The notes under the pieces are model-generated. The model was not told where the DNA came from and did no database searches. It worked only from the letters and a program-made list of their open reading frames with translations. The position numbers and the translations under genes were made by a program. This document shows positions 59,861 through 64,000 of a DNA stretch of 64,000 nt, one piece after another (the first letter of the stretch is position 1; every line of letters begins with the position of its first letter). This stretch comes from Erigeron canadensis (lineage: Eukaryota; Streptophyta; Magnoliopsida; Asterales; Asteraceae), in contig NC_057763.1 in the NCBI RefSeq assembly GCF_010389155.1, positions 5,084,649 to 5,148,648 of the forward strand, written 5' to 3'.

Positions 59861-61120
59861 ATTAATAATTAAAAACTAAAAAAGTTGCATTGCGTACGAA
59901 GATCAAGTACTAATTCTTAATGGGTAAGTTTCTGCTTCATAAATTTCTATATAAATTTCTATATATATTCTTAGTAAATTGATTCTTGATGACAACTTTT
60001 GATTTCTTTTAGTCAAAGCTAATTCAAGAGTGCTTTTCTTATGCAACGAAAAGCTAGCGAGCAAACAACAATTTCTTTTGGTTTCCATCAAATATAGACG
60101 ATTTAAAAATTTACACAGTTCGGTATGATTTGAGTAACCATCAATATGACCAACATCACAACTTAATCAATACGAAAGCTAAAGAAGAAACATATGAAAT
60201 TAACTCCATATAAATACTGATTCCAATTTACCCATTTTTTCCAACTTTAATTAAATAAAAAGAGAAACAAAAAGTGTATAGTATATAATTTGAAAAATAG
60301 ATATCAATTCATTAACAAAGACCATCTTGAACGTTTTAATTTTCTTCGGGTTGTTCAACTGTGAAACAGTCCATATATGCATAACACGGAGTCATAACAT
60401 GTGTTGGCTTAAGATTTTCAAGATGAACTAATGTGGTCTTATTTTTTTCTAATGAAAAAGAAGCCATAATGAACCTAAACAAACTAAATTAAAAGAGATA
60501 ATAATAACAATAACAATAACATAAGAATTCAATATTAAATGATAATAATAATAATTAAATTTGAACAAAGTATATAAATAAAAAAATATTTTTGGTAGTC
60601 AATCTTAGTTTTTTTTTTTTTTGAGTTGAGAATATGTGAAAGTTTTTTCTAGATGGTTTATATATAGATAATAATAATATTAATAATAATAAAGATTTTT
60701 TTATTAAAGGTCGGCTATTTATTAAAAAAAATATTAAAAAAATAAAGGATTAATAAGGAGGGAGTATTAAGCTAAAGAAGTGGGATTAGGGGTGCCAAGT
60801 GTACTCCCAACATTCTCTTTTAGTTATATTATAGATTTGTCTTACCATTGAGGCAAAACTTCAACGGTATCCTAATCTTCCCATGAGAGTTTTGGGGTTG
60901 AAGGGACCACGTTCAAGTATTGTGGAGAAAAAGTTTACTTTTATTAATTGTCATGTTGTTTAACGGATTATTATGAGGTTTTTCTCATTTCCCCCCTTCA
61001 TGGTTTTCAAAAAATTCGAATGACATCCTGCCCGAAAGACGTAGGTACCAATAAGTGGAACAAACATGCTATAACCATTCGGACGTTAAAATAAAGCATA
61101 TATTGTCTCATATCTTAAGT
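59861..61120. other. AT-rich intergenic DNA
   Basis: No gene or element with clear ends. It contains several AAT/ATA simple-repeat runs near 60490-60690. Confidence 0.5.
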
Positions 61121-61127
61121 AAATACT

Positions 61128-61260
61128 AACTAAGATGACCTTAGGAGGCACATGAGTTCGAGTCTCACTTCTCACATTTGTGAGAGTGGATTAATAAGGG
61201 TTTTTCGAGAGTCTTGGTTTCTAGGAATACGTGTAATTTAGAAGTAGGAGTAGAACAAAA
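61128..61260 (+). mobile_element. SINE fragment
   Basis: GAGTTCGAGTCTC (61158-61170) is a good B box, and GATGACCTTAGGAGGCAC just upstream fits an A-box region. Flanking duplications were not found. Confidence 0.5.
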
Positions 61261-61535
61261 TGTCGTTAAAAAAGATGATTATTTTAGAACACTATACGGA
61301 TACTCACGCAATGTTATGACGATTTTAGTTTTAAACTAAACACTTATGTAAAAAAATAATAACATAATACCTGCTAACTAAAATGTCTTATTATTTCCCA
61401 TAATCAAAAGTATAAAATATAAGTTATGTAAAGTTAATTTAAAAATTAAAATTTGACTAAATGAATAAGAAAAATCTAACTAATTAATAGTAAAAAAGAT
61501 TAGAGGGGTATAATAAACACATCAACTAAGGATTA

Positions 61536-61554
61536 GGGGGGGGGGGGGGGGGGG
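61536..61554 (+). repeat. 19-base G tract
   Basis: Nineteen consecutive G residues. Length may be uncertain, as such tracts are often misread. Confidence 0.7.
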
Positions 61555-61744
61555 CTGTCGAAATACTTTAATAGATTCTAGAGGGATACATGCACGATGT
61601 GTAGGAAGTGTTGGTTGTGTATACAGTGTGGTGGTGAAAGTGATTGGTAATGACGACTACTAATATAGATAATTTATATTAAAGGAGAAAGAGGTGAATG
61701 GGGTTAGACAATTTAGAAGTTAGGGATATATAAAGGGCAAAACA

Positions 61745-62072
61745 TCTATACTCCCTATTAAAAATTATCAACCCCTGTTGAAAGTTTACAAGATTTGGAA
61801 CATGTAATTTTACCCTTTTACCCCTCCTTATTCCTGCCCTTATTCCCACATATATTTTTCCTATTGTTTTCTTTCTGCCACAAAAATACAAACACCTCCA
61901 CCGCTGTCCTCAAAACCCAACCATCAACTCCACCGTCCATCGCCTCCACCTTCCTTCAACACCACCGCCGCCGTGGAACATCCCTATGATACCCAAATCA
62001 CCAGTGAAAAATAGGGACACTTGTATTCTATGTCAATGGTATTCGCCGCAACGCGCGTGTACTATGCTCGTA
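61745..62072 (+). mobile_element. Short Helitron-like element, C-rich
   Basis: It starts TCTATACTCCCTATTAAAAA after A. It ends CGCCGCAACGCGCGTGTAC then TATGCTCGTA, the terminal pattern shared with 24821 and 27145. It has CACCACC/GCCGCC runs near 61960. Confidence 0.55.
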
Positions 62073-62141
62073 TATATTAAACGGAGATATTAAAAATAGT
62101 AAAATAAGAGAAAGGATAATTTAGGGTGATTAAATCTGTAA

Positions 62142-62451
62142 TCTATACTATCTAATAAAACAAACCACCAATTTTTCCCTTAAACTTTTTGCCTTTGAAA
62201 AACCAAAAATACTTTTCTCCTTTATTTACTAATCTAAACATTTTTATCTAATATACCTAAAATACCCTTAATGAAATAATTTACTGTATATATCTCCCAA
62301 CAGTTAAAATAACTATAATACTACTTTTAACAACTATTGTTACATTTATCACCATCGTTTCCCCCCATTACCATCCCTACTGCCGTCCCCCCTGAACCCC
62401 CCCCCCCCATTATTACCCCACCTTCGTTGTATTGTGCGGGTATAAGTCTAA
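62142..62451 (+). mobile_element. Short Helitron-like element, C-rich
   Basis: It starts TCTATACTATCTAATAAAAC after A. It ends CTTCGTTGTATTGTGCGGG then TATAAGTCTAA. It contains C runs near 62395-62408. The final base context (followed by C) is not ideal. Confidence 0.5.
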
Positions 62452-62459
62452 CTTGAGGG

Positions 62460-63380
62460 GGAAAAAAGTGAGACAAATGATTTATATGAGAGTATAAATT
62501 ATAGTTGATAGCTTGTTCTAAGTGTTAGAATTGTCTATGAATTTATAAATGACAATAAAACAAATCAAATGAAAATAAAGAAAAAATTCTGAGAGAAAGA
62601 CTGTCCTAAAAGGTGTTAAGACAATTTGCTAAATCAAGTATATATGAAAGAGTTTTTTCTACTTATGATGGTCTAGTAATAAACGTTTGGATTTTAAGAG
62701 TAGAAATTATTAAAGGTTACAAGTTTAAATCATTTGAGCGAAAAAGTATACTTTTTATGGTCACGAAGGTTTACCAGCGAGTTAGCGACAACTACAGGCT
62801 ACTCGCGAAGCATATGATCTCCCTGAGATTAGTATTAAGTAATGACAATGAGCAAATAAGTCACCACAGTTAAGAGTATTTGCCGATTAGAGGAAAATCC
62901 TAATTTAGCAATGTGTAAGGCTTATAAAATCAACAAAAACTGCCACCTCCCGCTGCCCCCCATCATCCAGTGATGGCTCCTTGGTACTTCTTTTCAACTT
63001 GTAAGTGTGCTCATAAGGAAAATTTGAAAAGCAAAATGAGAGTGCATTCTATGTAGTATCTATATGAAATGAAATTTTAGTACATTTTAAGGTAACAAAT
63101 AGACGACTCAACCCTTAACTATTCTTTTATAACTAGCATAATACCCGTTTATATGTCATGTTTCAATTTTCCAAAACAAGTCGAATAGCATAACACGATA
63201 TGATACTTATAAAAAGTTAGGTTCATATGATTCACAAATTGTACAAGATATACTTGACACGCATTTAAGCATGACCATTATATTGAAACACACGTGACCT
63301 ATGCATTGTGTACTTGTTTATACGAGTACGTTAGTTAGAGATTTTGTTTTTATCAATACATGTAATAAGATAACTTAAAG
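62460..63380. other. AT-rich intergenic DNA
   Basis: No gene. An 86-codon open frame at 62613 has no recognisable motif. Confidence 0.5.
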
Positions 63381-63393
63381 AAAAACATATGAA

Positions 63394-63616
63394 TTTTTTT
63401 TTTTTAAGACCAACAAGGGCCGGATCACGGGTATCCGGACTGAATACCGTAGACCTACCCGATCCCCTCCCCCGCCCGCCCCACCCGGTAAAAGCTCCAC
63501 GAAAGCCGGGACAAAATCTTGGCGGGCAATCACAGGCCAAGAGTATCAAACCTGTGACCTCTTGGACAAAAGTCTGGGTGTCCAACCACTGAGGTAATCA
63601 GTGAAGGACGGAAAAA
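63394..63616 (-). mobile_element. tRNA-derived SINE with A tail
   Basis: AAAAACATATGAA flanks both sides (63381-63393 and 63617-63629). On the minus strand the A box region is TTACCTCAGTGGTTGG and the B box CAGGTTTGATACTC. The 3' A tail appears as the T run at 63394-63405. Confidence 0.85.
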
Positions 63617-63899
63617 AAAAACATATGAAATAATGTAGATCATATAATGGGTTTGAAAAAACAAACTTGTTAAATTAAATGAAGGCTACAAAAGTCGTTA
63701 GGTACTCTTAGGTTGTTCGACTAGAGAGTTTGGAGTACTTTTGTCTGTGCAAGGAGCATTCAGGGGGTCAAAACGGACAAAGCGGAGAGTACTCGGCCAA
63801 TTCGGATCCACTCACAGCCCTACCTTGTCACGAGTAATCGGCTCGAATCGGGGATGCAACAATGAATTAGATGAACTCGACATGATTGTGTTTTAAATC

Positions 63900-64000
63900 T
63901 TTTAGGAAAGCCATTACCACACCCCGCCGCCACCACCCGTTGTCCGCCACCATCACATCACCGTCGCTACAATCAACATCACCGCATCGCATGATGCGTC
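63900..64000 (+). mobile_element. C-rich Helitron-like sequence, cut by window end
   Basis: CCGCCGCCACCACCCGTTG and CACCATCACATCACCG resemble the interior of the short Helitron-like elements at 24821 and 61745. The 3' end lies outside the window. Confidence 0.35.

Overview
This window is nuclear DNA of a flowering plant. Its genes have many short exons and AT-rich introns bounded by GT and AG. The gene families are plant-specific, and the space between genes is filled with plant-type Helitrons, Harbinger, Mutator and hAT elements, SINEs, a LINE tail and a Ty1/copia element. A eudicot fits best. An asterid is possible, but the sequence alone does not prove it.

Layout. 1-10300 is a transposon-rich block: a Harbinger element with clean ends, four or more Helitrons, a large Mutator-like foldback element, a LINE 3' end and a deleted Harbinger derivative. 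10985-11960 is a decayed partial copy of the DNA ligase IV gene that follows it. 12359-25984 (minus) is a complete DNA ligase IV gene of 26 coding exons (1125 aa). One exon is only 7 nt long, and intron 1 carries an antisense copia element and a Helitron-like element. 27507-29222 (plus) is a single-exon PLS-class PPR gene. 29729-34284 (minus) is a six-exon KH-domain gene of the PEPPER type (444 aa). 35100-41290 is a repeat zone containing a striking array of small hairpins with co-varying stems. 41300-47352 (minus) is a cytosolic leucyl-tRNA synthetase gene with three frameshifts and a Mutator-like element just upstream of its start codon. 52209-55035 (minus) is a five-exon gene of the At1g16860/At1g78880 family (424 aa). 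56060-64000 is again repeats: SINEs, Helitron ends, a replication-protein-A-like remnant and short C-rich Helitron-like elements.

The genes do not form a functional unit. DNA ligase IV serves non-homologous end joining. The PPR protein probably acts on organelle RNA, the KH protein on nuclear RNA, and leucyl-tRNA synthetase in cytosolic translation. All four multi-exon genes lie on the minus strand and only the PPR gene is on plus, so the PPR and KH genes are convergent, about 390-500 bp apart.

Exon coordinates were set by hand from GT/AG borders, reading phase and remembered family sequence. For ligase IV, the KH gene and the At1g16860-like gene the summed coding length is an exact multiple of three.
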